Shown: positions 17,744 to 25,001 of the stretch, piece after piece | How positions within the stretch are numbered: the stretch's first letter is position 1 | How the letters are laid out: the number at the start of each line of letters is the position of its first letter | Source: Mycolicibacterium alvei | Lineage (GTDB): Bacteria > Actinomycetota > Actinomycetes > Mycobacteriales > Mycobacteriaceae | Reading direction: 5' to 3' | NCBI RefSeq assembly: GCF_010727325.1 | Contig: NZ_AP022565.1 | Location: forward strand, 4,216,001 to 4,280,000 | Length of the DNA: 64,000 bases | Notes under the pieces: generated by a model | The model's input: only the letters and a program-made list of their open reading frames with translations | What the model was told of the DNA's origin: nothing | Database searches by the model: none | Translations under genes and position numbers: made by a program

Positions 17744-18576
17744 TTCGCGCTCCCTTCTCGAAGCTCTTTCAGGTAGGTATCGGTAACCGACGCCTGAAAA
17801 AGTGACAACGAAGTGCGGTTCAGCCGCTCCGCTGAGATGACGACCTCTCGCACGTCGAACGTGAATGAGGAGTGGCGGAACACGTCCGTATCGAGTAGAT
17901 ACTGCACGCACTTGCCCGAATCATCGCGAACTGGTCCATGCCGCAGCAACGCGCCGTGATGATCATCAAGCCGGATCTCCACCTGCTGTTGAGCACCTCG
18001 AACACTGCCGCCGAACACTGGGTTAAGCACAGGGCCCAGAAGGGTGTCGTCGATCCGGCCACGCCAAGCCTCTGCAGAGTTGAACCCACTGTCATGGAAG
18101 CGGTCGACGTACCGCAGACCGATGCGGTGCACCAACGATGGCTTGACTAACCGTCCGAGAGATTCGACCAGAACGGTTAGCGGAGCCTTCATGCTGGTAC
18201 GCCACCGCTCGTAGCGGTTGACCTGCATGATCAGGATGTCGGGCATGAGCGTGACGTGTGCTCCGTCCGCGGAAGCAATTTGCCACCCACTGGACTCCGC
18301 TGCCACCTGGGAAACGCCGTTGGCCCCGAAGTCGATCCTCATCTGCTGTTGGACGGTGGGTTGAATGCTCGGGAAGTCCACCCCCGTGTTCTCCACAAGG
18401 TCGTCCCGGAAAGCAGCGGCGACCTCCGGTGTGATCTCGTCGGTACGGGCGGTATACCGGATCTCGATCACTGCGACTTCGAGGGGAGCGTTTCCGAGCA
18501 GGGTCGGATCGGCCGAGGGCAGCCCCCCCAATGGAACGTCCTCAGCTGGGCGAAGTGTGTGTGGATCGATGGTCAT
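17740..18576 (-). CDS. TIGR04255-like protein, first gene of the operon
   Basis: 278 residues from ATG 18576, preceded by a GGACAGGACA ribosome region; an in-frame TTG at 18621 would add 15 residues but spans a direct repeat better explained as regulatory. The hallmark N-terminal phrase LGNAPLEVAVIEIRY and central PSLVHRIGLRYVDRF fit the sporadically distributed TIGR04255 family, of unknown function and often in accessory loci. No membrane segment. It leads an operon with two 4-nt overlaps, so all three proteins are made in coupled fashion. Confidence 0.72.
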   Translation of the reverse strand: MTIDPHTLRPAEDVPLGGLPSADPTLLGNAPLEVAVIEIRYTARTDEITPEVAAAFRDDLVENTGVDFPSIQPTVQQQMRIDFGANGVSQVAAESSGWQIASADGAHVTLMPDILIMQVNRYERWRTSMKAPLTVLVESLGRLVKPSLVHRIGLRYVDRFHDSGFNSAEAWRGRIDDTLLGPVLNPVFGGSVRGAQQQVEIRLDDHHGALLRHGPVRDDSGKCVQYLLDTDVFRHSSFTFDVREVVISAERLNRTSLSLFQASVTDTYLKELREGSAK

Positions 18577-18592
18577 ACTGTCCTGTCCATAG

Positions 18593-18613
18593 AGATGCAC
18601 CTTAGATGCACCT
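18593..18613. promoter_or_regulatory. Tandem direct repeat AGATGCACCT-T-AGATGCACCT in the operon leader
   Basis: Two identical 10-mers (18593-18602 and 18604-18613) separated by one base lie 17-37 nt upstream of the ATG of the TIGR04255-like gene. The 11-bp period places both copies on one face of the helix, as expected for cooperative binding of a repressor, most simply the HTH protein of the same operon. Confidence 0.6.
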
Positions 18614-18794
18614 ACCGACAAGTGTAGGCGCTATCGTCAGAGATGAGGAGCAGGAGAGGCAGCGGCCCCCGGTCCGGAAATAGCGAACGCGGCTTCAAGG
18701 GATCTATGCGCCGCTCGATCGCATCTCGTCTGTCGACACGGGAGTGCGAAAGGCCATTTCGAAGCGGATGGTGCCGCCGCAAAACGGAACCTAC

Positions 18795-19253
18795 CTAAGG
18801 ACGGCTTAGGCGCAGTGTGCTGCTCTGCCGCCGTTGGGCCGGCCCGCACGCCGTCAGAGAGCCATTTGCCCTTCCAACACCGTGGGCTGTCAACGCGGCG
18901 ATCTCGGCAGGTAGGTCAGCCACGAAGCGGAGCTCCAGTTCGTCGATTGCGTCTCGTCGCGCCGCTTCGAGAAGCAGGGTCGCATCGTCACGATGGGGGA
19001 GAACTCCGTGATCGCGCGCATAGCGATCTGTGACGGTATCGATGAGATCGTCCAACGAGGTGGTGAGAAGAAGCGCATCGTCGCCGGCGTGGCGCTCTGC
19101 GAACTCCTCGCGGCGTTCGCTGGACCATGTTGCTGGATAAGAAAGATCTGACAGATACAGCTGCTTGATGGCCGCCTCCAACTGGCCTGACCACCCGTAG
19201 TCAGGCCAGTCGTGGATGACCGCCTGGACGATCGCGTCGAATTGCGTGCTCAC
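18795..19253 (-). CDS. Hypothetical protein
   Basis: 152 residues, acidic and helical, with IVQAVIHDWPDYGWSGQLEAA at the N-terminus, LDDLIDTVTDRYARDHG in the middle and an ELRFVADLPAEIAAL helix. No family recognised. GTG 19253 (MSTQFDA) is preferred over GTG 19262 because GGAGGAG ends 8-9 nt before it and overlaps the other. It lies 78 nt downstream of the ATPase gene on the same strand and is probably co-transcribed with it. The 218 nt after it hold only the leader of the three-gene operon. Confidence 0.55.
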   Translation of the reverse strand: MSTQFDAIVQAVIHDWPDYGWSGQLEAAIKQLYLSDLSYPATWSSERREEFAERHAGDDALLLTTSLDDLIDTVTDRYARDHGVLPHRDDATLLLEAARRDAIDELELRFVADLPAEIAALTAHGVGRANGSLTACGPAQRRQSSTLRLSRP

Positions 19254-19331
19254 GAAGACCACTCCTCCCGTTGAGGGACCTGGTCCAGATTCTGCCCGAT
19301 GGTGCCGACGCCGCTAGCCCGACAAGCGCGG

Positions 19332-20915
19332 TCACGACGCCTCGACGTCTAGATCGTCGGCTGAATGACCCTTCGGGACAGTCTGGCGGTGCGCGGGCAG
19401 CTCTTGAACAGAGGACGACTGCTCCCGCGGAGCCGAAATGCGCGAGGGACGCGAGGATTGCGAGTGTTGTTTGGCCGACACATCTTTGTAGGGCGGGTAG
19501 ACGGTCCACAACAGGACATTCCGATGATTTCGAGCGCCATCGTCTTCGATCGCCCAACCCAGACTCCGTAGCGCGGGTGCGTGCCGTCGTAGGACGGCCG
19601 TGACATCCCGCCCGTTCCGGGGCCACTCCTTCGGCCTGCGCCAGGTGTCGCCGGTTGGCGTGACTGTCGCCAGCAGGTCGCCTCCGGACTTTGCGACGAG
19701 CGGTTCCCGGATGTGCAGCCGTAGCTGTTCGATGAACGGGTCGGCGGACAGGCTGTCTTCGGAGAGTTGATTGGCGCGTGACAGGTAACGCCGGAAGCCA
19801 TGGGTCGACAGAATCTCGTCAACGGCCGCCAGCGTGCGACTGAAGTCCGCCATCCGTGGCGACACGTCGACCGAAATGGTTTCCAGCCGTTGATGGACGA
19901 CGGCGGCCAGATCGAGAAGCCCGCCCAAAATCCCTGGTAGAGCCGTGCGCCACTGTTGTCGCATCGTGGCTTCCGGTTGTCGCATGTGGCGATCAATGCG
20001 TCGCAGGTCGACAGTCGCCAGTCGCTCCGCGAGGTCGGGCCGCACTGCTCCGACGTCGATGCCGTTGATGATGACGCACCGCCGAAATTTGATGACTGCG
20101 AGATCGGAGTCTGTGTACAACGCCCGTTTGACGTTGCCGTCGCCGGTGGCGGCGCGGCACAGAGAATCCGACAACCACGGCGAGATAGTCGACAGGTTGT
20201 CCAAGGCAACGACCCACGAACCGGAGGCTGCAGTGACCCACGAGTCGGCGTCACGCGGTGCCTGCCGCAGGGGGACCGGTGACGGGTCGATGAGATCGAC
20301 CAGCATGCGCGTGGTTGTGCTCTTGGCGCTGCCCTGCTCGGCGAACAGCGCCAAGATCGGGTGGGGGACGTCCGTCTGGACAAGAGCGGCAACGAGGGCA
20401 GCAAGGAGGACCGGTCGGTCTTCAAAGTCGACGTTGACGAAATCCCAGAGCTTCTCGACATTCCCGCCCTGAGCCGGCAGCGGCATCGCCCCGGTCAACT
20501 TGGTACGCAGAAAGCGCACAGGTGCCCGTTCGGTGAGCGTCCACCGGCCCTGTCGGATACGAATCGTCTGGACATCGGGCCGTCCGGTGTCGATGTAAAT
20601 GGTGCCGTCATCGTCAGCGACGCGGAGGTTGAGGCGTTCGGGCGGCTTCGTGGCAGCCAAACCTTCGAGGATCAGGGTGGCGTCAGTCAGCGCCTGGCCG
20701 CCGGCGACCGCGCCGGTTTCGGCGAAGTACCGTGCGGCGAGGTCGGCGCGTAGACCGGCCTTGCCGGCGCGGAGCAGCATCACCAAGTGCGGGCGGTCGC
20801 GGTCAGCGCCGAACGGCTCGCCCTCTTCTGAGAGCCCGAGCAGGTAGCGTTCCTGTGCCATGCTGACCAAGCGTGCGGCTACCGACTTCTTGTCCGTCTC
20901 GGTGTTGTCGCTCAT
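19332..20915 (-). CDS. ATP-binding protein of an integrative element, helicase-like
   Basis: 527 residues. Around residue 195 it reads ILALFAEQGSAKSTTTRML, a variant P-loop (QGSAKST), followed about 50 residues later by SWVVALDNLS, a Walker-B-like strand, and IKFRRCVIINGID. This resembles the superfamily-3-type ATPase proteins of actinobacterial plasmids and prophages, but an N-terminal primase domain is not evident. The Ser/Arg/Gln-rich last 60 residues are probably disordered. Probable role: replication or excision of the element. The start ATG 20915 has AGGA 8 nt upstream, inside a palindrome (20923-20945). Confidence 0.7.
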   Translation of the reverse strand: MSDNTETDKKSVAARLVSMAQERYLLGLSEEGEPFGADRDRPHLVMLLRAGKAGLRADLAARYFAETGAVAGGQALTDATLILEGLAATKPPERLNLRVADDDGTIYIDTGRPDVQTIRIRQGRWTLTERAPVRFLRTKLTGAMPLPAQGGNVEKLWDFVNVDFEDRPVLLAALVAALVQTDVPHPILALFAEQGSAKSTTTRMLVDLIDPSPVPLRQAPRDADSWVTAASGSWVVALDNLSTISPWLSDSLCRAATGDGNVKRALYTDSDLAVIKFRRCVIINGIDVGAVRPDLAERLATVDLRRIDRHMRQPEATMRQQWRTALPGILGGLLDLAAVVHQRLETISVDVSPRMADFSRTLAAVDEILSTHGFRRYLSRANQLSEDSLSADPFIEQLRLHIREPLVAKSGGDLLATVTPTGDTWRRPKEWPRNGRDVTAVLRRHAPALRSLGWAIEDDGARNHRNVLLWTVYPPYKDVSAKQHSQSSRPSRISAPREQSSSVQELPAHRQTVPKGHSADDLDVEAS

Positions 20916-20922
20916 AGGATTT

Positions 20923-20945
20923 CCTGCATACGGTGCTTATGCAGG
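20923..20945 (-). promoter_or_regulatory. Inverted repeat over the ATPase ribosome site
   Basis: CCTGCATA (20923-20930), 7 nt, TATGCAGG (20938-20945) is a perfect 8-bp inverted repeat. Read on the minus strand it covers the AGGA of the ribosome site of the gene starting at 20915. It could be an operator or, as RNA, a hairpin that hides the ribosome site. Confidence 0.5.
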
Positions 20946-21005
20946 CTGCGTTGACGAGCTATTCTCATGTGGAACTTCCGTGTCGGATGATCAGGTGGTT
21001 CGAAC

Positions 21006-21036
21006 AAAGACCTCGGCTAGGCCCCGGGGTCTTTTT
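21006..21036. terminator. Rho-independent terminator between excisionase and ATPase genes
   Basis: AAAGACCTCGG (21006-21016) pairs with CCGGGGTCTTT (21024-21034) with one wobble, followed by further T on the plus strand. On the minus strand the hairpin follows the excisionase-like gene by 13 nt. It probably insulates that gene from the ATPase unit and may act in both directions. Confidence 0.65.
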
Positions 21037-21048
21037 CGTGGGTGCGGT

Positions 21049-21246
21049 TCACGCGGCGTCTCCGCCTCCGCGCCGGGTTGCGCTTTCTTGCTCCGAGATC
21101 CATCGCAGCACTTCGTCGCGCCGGTAGACGACTCGGCGGCCCAAGGTGAAACTGGCCGGTCCGATGTCGCAGTGGCGCCAGTAGCGGAGAGTTCCAACGG
21201 GAATGCCGATGATGTCTGAAACCTGTTTGGCACTCAGTAGATCCAT
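21049..21246 (-). CDS. Excisionase-like small HTH protein
   Basis: 65 residues, MerR/AlpA-type winged helix: SAKQVSDIIGIPVGTLRYWRH at the N-terminus, then VVYRRDEVLRWISEQE, the usual arrangement of actinophage and plasmid excisionases. ATG 21246 is preceded by GAGGAG with 7-nt spacing; an in-frame TTG at 21261 overlaps that site and is rejected. It is transcribed divergently from the integrase, 168 nt away, so the pair can set the direction of recombination. Confidence 0.82.
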   Translation of the reverse strand: MDLLSAKQVSDIIGIPVGTLRYWRHCDIGPASFTLGRRVVYRRDEVLRWISEQESATRRGGGDAA

Positions 21247-21414
21247 GTAGCTGCTCCTCAATAGTGGGTTCTGTCAACGAATCCAACGGTGGTGGTGGCG
21301 CCCTGCATTTGTCCACCAGTACCCTCAACTTCGCCTATAAATTGGCTCCAGTCGAACGATTTCGTCGGCTGTCGGTGGTCGGTGGGAATCTGGCACCCAA
21401 CGGAGGTGGCTCAC

Positions 21415-22584
21415 ATGCAGCGACGAAACCGCCGCGCCGGCGTCGAGGACAGGTGGCGTCGATCGGACGGGACCCCTGCCGCGCGCAATGGCAAAGGGCG
21501 CCGATGGTTGGCCCGGTATGTCGATGATCAAGGCGGTGAGAACACCCGTTCGTTCGACCGCAAGGTGGACGCTCAGGCCTTTCTCAACGAGATCACAGCC
21601 GCGCAGACGATAGGAACCTATGTCGCGCCAAAAGCCGGGCGCATTACCGTCCGTGAATTGCACGCCAAGTGGCTTGGTACCCAGGGCCATTTGAAGGAGA
21701 CGACGGTTGCGACACGCGCGTTCGCATGGTCGGGCTACGTCGAAGGCCGGTGGGCCGCGGTCGCAGTAGCCGACGTGCAATCGTCGGATATCAGGGCGTG
21801 GGTGCAGCAATTGGCGGCGGGTGGAGCCAAACCGGCCACCATCGAGAATGCGCTTAGCGTCCTGAGACAGATTCTGGAGATGGCCGTCGACGATCGACGG
21901 ATCCCCCGCAATCCGTGTATGGGAGTGAAGTCGCCGCGACGACAGCACCGAGCACGGGGCTACCTGACGCACCGGCAGGTGGAACTTCTGGCCCGCGAGG
22001 TCGGCGAGTACGCCATCGTTGTTCGATTTCTGGCCTACACCGGGTTGCGCTGGGGCGAGATGGCAGCGCTGCGGGTGGAGTCATTCGACATGCTGCGTCG
22101 CAGGGTGAATATCCGTGAGGCGGTCGCCGAGGTGAAGGGACGTGTGGTGTGGTCGTCGCCGAAATCCCACGAACGTCGCTCGGTGCCGTTCCCGGCGTTC
22201 CTGGCCGAGCCGCTGGCCGTGCTCATGATGGGTAAGCGGCGTGAGGACTTGGTGTTCACATCGCCAGGAGGAGCACTGCTGCGAGTGTCGACGTGGCGGC
22301 CGCGGGTCTTCAACGTGGCCGTCCAACGTCTCCAGGCAGCAGACCCGGCGTACCCCACCGTGACACCGCACGACCTTCGCCACACGGCGGCGTCGCTGTC
22401 GATCAGCGCGGGGGCCAACGTCAAGGCCGTCCAGACGATGCTCGGGCACGCGTCCGCAGTCCTGACCCTGGACACCTATGCAGACTTGTTCCCGGACGAC
22501 CTGGAGCAGGTTTCGGTTGCACTAGATGCGGCGCGGATGCGGTCTTTGGAATCCACTGCGGACCAGCTGCGGACTGGGAAGTAA
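21415..22584 (+). CDS. Tyrosine-family site-specific integrase
   Basis: 389-residue phage-type integrase. It has an N-terminal arm-binding region (RRWLARYVDDQGGENTRSF), a SAM-like core-binding domain (about 75-170) and the catalytic domain with Arg in YTGLRWGEMAALR, HDLRHTAASL, the LGHAS box and nucleophile Tyr in LTLDTYADLF. All catalytic residues seem intact. ATG 21415 follows GGAGGTGG with good spacing; upstream in-frame codons are rejected. The gene ends 52 nt from tRNA-Pro, the presumed attachment site. Confidence 0.92.
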   Translation: MQRRNRRAGVEDRWRRSDGTPAARNGKGRRWLARYVDDQGGENTRSFDRKVDAQAFLNEITAAQTIGTYVAPKAGRITVRELHAKWLGTQGHLKETTVATRAFAWSGYVEGRWAAVAVADVQSSDIRAWVQQLAAGGAKPATIENALSVLRQILEMAVDDRRIPRNPCMGVKSPRRQHRARGYLTHRQVELLAREVGEYAIVVRFLAYTGLRWGEMAALRVESFDMLRRRVNIREAVAEVKGRVVWSSPKSHERRSVPFPAFLAEPLAVLMMGKRREDLVFTSPGGALLRVSTWRPRVFNVAVQRLQAADPAYPTVTPHDLRHTAASLSISAGANVKAVQTMLGHASAVLTLDTYADLFPDDLEQVSVALDAARMRSLESTADQLRTGK

Positions 22585-22636
22585 GAAGGCCCCGACCAGA
22601 ATTCCCGGTCAGGGCCTCTACCTGCGAACACACCAG

Positions 22637-22710
22637 TCGGGGTGGCGGGATTCGAACCCACGACCTCTTCGTCCCGAACGAAGCACGCTACCAAGCTGCG
22701 CCACACCCCG
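22637..22710 (-). tRNA. tRNA-Pro (CGG), probable integration site
   Basis: Read on the minus strand, the acceptor arm CGGGGTG pairs with CACCCCG, the anticodon stem CTTCG/CGAAG encloses loop TTCGGGA (anticodon CGG, proline), and the T-arm holds GGTTCGAATCC. Discriminator base A at 22637; the 3' CCA is not encoded. The M. tuberculosis proU gene occupies the matching place beside Rv3684. The element with the integrase abuts the 3' side, so its attachment core should lie in the 3' half of this tRNA. Confidence 0.93.
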
Positions 22711-22846
22711 CGTGAAGCTTCGACAGCCTATCGCACCGGGTGCACCGAACGCCAAACGGCCACCTCTGCGCCGACACCATGGATCGCGCGTCGTTTGGTA
22801 GCGCGAAACCGGGAAGCAAACCGGTGTCGATGGCGTTGTAGCACAC

Positions 22847-23023
22847 ATGACTGTCATGGGTGCCACCGTCTATCTGGGGTTCATTGCCCTGGCGGTGTTG
22901 TGGCTCGTGCTGACGGCCGAGACGGATCAGGACCAGTTGCCCGAGCGTTCGAACTCCGACAGCACCGCCGCGGACTCCGAGGTGTCCAGCCCCTGGGCGC
23001 TGAGCCAGTCGGCATCGAAATAG
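22847..23023 (+). CDS. Possible small membrane protein, antisense to the end of cds1
   Basis: A 58-residue frame starting [11 protein letters not shown], with one strongly hydrophobic segment (about residues 9-24, [11 protein letters not shown]) and a polar tail. Its last 97 nt run antisense to the 3' end of cds1, and there is no good ribosome site (upstream GTTGTAGCACAC). It could be a single-pass membrane peptide or a chance frame; no homolog comes to mind. Confidence 0.3.
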   Translation: MTVMGATVYLGFIALAVLWLVLTAETDQDQLPERSNSDSTAADSEVSSPWALSQSASK

Positions 23024-24033
23024 GTATCCGCGTAGCGGTCACCGCTGTCGGCCAGCAGGGTCACCACCGACCCGCTGCGGCCGTGGGCGATCATCTCGGC
23101 CAGCAGCTGGAACGCGCCCCACAGATTGGTACCGGTCGACGGCCCGACCCGACGGCCCAGGACCCGGCTGGCGTGATGCGCCGCGGCCACCGATCCGTTG
23201 TCGGGGACGGCAATCATCTGATCGACCACGCCCGGCAGGAACGACGGCTCCACGCGCGGCCGGCCGATGCCCTCTATGCGTGACGAAGCCCCCGTGACGA
23301 CGTCGTCGCGGTCCTGCGCGTAGCCCGGGAAGAACGCCGAATTCTCCGGGTCGACCACACACAGCCGTGAGGCATACCTGCGGTAGCGGATGTAGCGACC
23401 GATGGTCGCGCTGGTGCCGCCGGTGCCGGCGCCCACCACGATCCACTCCGGAACCGGATGTGGTTCCAGACGCATCTGCTCGTAGATCGATTCGGCGATG
23501 TTGTTGTTACCGCGCCAGTCGGTGGCCCGCTCGGCATTGGTGAACTGGTCGAGATAGTGCCCGCCGGTCTCCTCGGCCAATCGTTGGGCCTCGGCATACA
23601 CCTGCGAGGACTCGGTGACGAAATGACAACGCCCGCCCTGGGCTTCGATCAAGGCGATTTTGGAGGCACTGGTCGACGCGGTCATCACCGCGATGAACGG
23701 CAGCCCGAGCAGCGCCGCGAAATACGCCTCGGACACCGCCGTCGACCCCGAGGACGCCTCGATGATCGTGGTGTCCTCACCGATCCAGCCGTTGCACAAC
23801 CCGTACAGGAACAGGGACCGGGCCAACCGGTGCTTGAGGCTGCCGGTGATGTGGGTGGACTCGTCCTTGAGGTACAGCTGCACGTCGACGTCATTGCACC
23901 AGGTGGCCGGCAGTGGGTAGCGCAGCAGATGGGTGTCGGCGCTCCGTTTGGAATCGGCCTCGATCAGCCGCACCGCAGTGTCGACCCACCCGCGCGGCCG
24001 GGGGCGGGACGCGGTACAGCCAGGTTGGCTCAC
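22927..24033 (-). CDS. cds1: Cysteine desulfhydrase / PLP-dependent lyase (Rv3684-like)
   Basis: 368-residue fold-type II PLP enzyme related to cysteine synthase. [14 protein letters not shown] holds the PLP lysine, [14 protein letters not shown] the substrate-binding loop, and [16 protein letters not shown] the phosphate-binding glycine loop. M. tuberculosis Rv3684 (Cds1) degrades L-cysteine to pyruvate, sulfide and ammonia. Start GTG 24033 is set by the 4-nt overlap (GTGA) with the phosphoesterase gene and by the N-terminal [15 protein letters not shown]; the frame is open upstream but would run through that gene. Cysteine breakdown ties into redox balance, in keeping with whiB4 nearby. Confidence 0.88.
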   Translation of the reverse strand: MSQPGCTASRPRPRGWVDTAVRLIEADSKRSADTHLLRYPLPATWCNDVDVQLYLKDESTHITGSLKHRLARSLFLYGLCNGWIGEDTTIIEASSGSTAVSEAYFAALLGLPFIAVMTASTSASKIALIEAQGGRCHFVTESSQVYAEAQRLAEETGGHYLDQFTNAERATDWRGNNNIAESIYEQMRLEPHPVPEWIVVGAGTGGTSATIGRYIRYRRYASRLCVVDPENSAFFPGYAQDRDDVVTGASSRIEGIGRPRVEPSFLPGVVDQMIAVPDNGSVAAAHHASRVLGRRVGPSTGTNLWGAFQLLAEMIAHGRSGSVVTLLADSGDRYADTYFDADWLSAQGLDTSESAAVLSEFERSGNWS

Positions 24034-24974
24034 CGGGCCGAGACGGCCGGGCTGGATTGCCCGGCCCTGGTCCCCACGTGCCCACCGCCGGTCGGCGCCG
24101 CGACCAGCGTCAACAGGGTGGCCTCGGGGCGGCAGCAGAACCGCACCGGCGCGAACGGCGAGGTACCGATGCCTGCGGACACGTGCAACTGCATGTGCGA
24201 CCCCCACTTGGAAGCGCCCTTGGCCCGCGAGCGGTCGAGCTCGCAATTGGTCACGATGGCTCCGTAGAACGGCAGGCACAACTGGCCGCCGTGGGTGTGC
24301 CCGGCCAGCACCAGCTGATAGCCGTCGGCGGCGAAGCGGTCCAACACCCGCGGTTCGGGGGAGTGCGTCAGCCCCAATGTCAGGTTCGCCGCGCCGTTGG
24401 CCCGGCCGGCGATGGTGTCGTAGCGGTCGCGTTTGAGGTGCGGATCGTCGACGCCGGCTGCCGAGATGTGCAGCCCGGCGACCTCGACATCGCGGCGGAG
24501 GTGGGTCATGTCGAGCCAGCCGCGCTCGGTGAAGGCCGCCCGCAGATCCTGCCACGGCAACGGTTCACCGTGCGTCCGATGGTCCGGGTTGGTGATGTAG
24601 TTCAGCGGGTTCTTCAGGCGCGGCGCGAAATAGTCATTGCTGCCGAACACGAACAGGCCGGGCGCCGACAGCAGATCGCTCAGTGACTGCACGACGGCGG
24701 GCACGGCCTTGGGATGGGCCAGGTTGTCGCCGGTGTTGATCACCAGATCAGGCTCAAGACGCGCCAGGTCGCGCAGCCAGGCCTGCTTGCGACGCTGATT
24801 GGGACGCATGTGCAGATCGGACAGGTGCAACACCCGCAGGGGCGAGGAGCCCGGGGCCAGTACCGGCATGGTCGCTTCCCGCAGCACGAACGCATTGCGC
24901 TCGATCAGGGACGCGTAGCCGATCCCGGCAACCAGCGAACCGGCGGTGACGGCAGCTGCCTTCTTGACGGACAT
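24030..24974 (-). CDS. Calcineurin-like metallophosphoesterase (Rv3683-like)
   Basis: 314 residues with an N-terminal hydrophobic segment ([19 protein letters not shown]) that may anchor it in the membrane. The metal-binding set is complete: LHLSDLHM (D-x-H), NTGDN, FGSNDYF and GHTHGGQ near residue 240. Such enzymes hydrolyse phosphodiesters; the mycobacterial ortholog has no firmly established substrate. Followed by coupled cds1 and preceded by ponA2 28 nt away on the same strand, as in other mycobacteria. Confidence 0.88.
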   Translation of the reverse strand: MSVKKAAAVTAGSLVAGIGYASLIERNAFVLREATMPVLAPGSSPLRVLHLSDLHMRPNQRRKQAWLRDLARLEPDLVINTGDNLAHPKAVPAVVQSLSDLLSAPGLFVFGSNDYFAPRLKNPLNYITNPDHRTHGEPLPWQDLRAAFTERGWLDMTHLRRDVEVAGLHISAAGVDDPHLKRDRYDTIAGRANGAANLTLGLTHSPEPRVLDRFAADGYQLVLAGHTHGGQLCLPFYGAIVTNCELDRSRAKGASKWGSHMQLHVSAGIGTSPFAPVRFCCRPEATLLTLVAAPTGGGHVGTRAGQSSPAVSAR

Positions 24975-25001
24975 GCAGGCAAGCCTACTGCGGACCGGTC
25001 C

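Larger units (their letters stand above)
15007..22637. mobile_element. Integrative element abutting tRNA-Pro (left end undefined)
   Basis: An integrase gene ends 52 nt from the 3' end of tRNA-Pro(CGG), preceded by an oppositely oriented excisionase-like gene, a variant-P-loop ATPase and several unknown genes on the minus strand. This is the layout of an integrative element in a tRNA site. I could not find a second copy of the tRNA 3' end within the window, so the left boundary is a guess; the element may extend further left or have lost its other attachment site after the IS insertion. Confidence 0.5.

Noticed and set aside
23458..24267. Plus-strand 269-codon frame opposite cds1
   Set aside because: Shadow frame; the minus-strand PLP enzyme has all its motifs.
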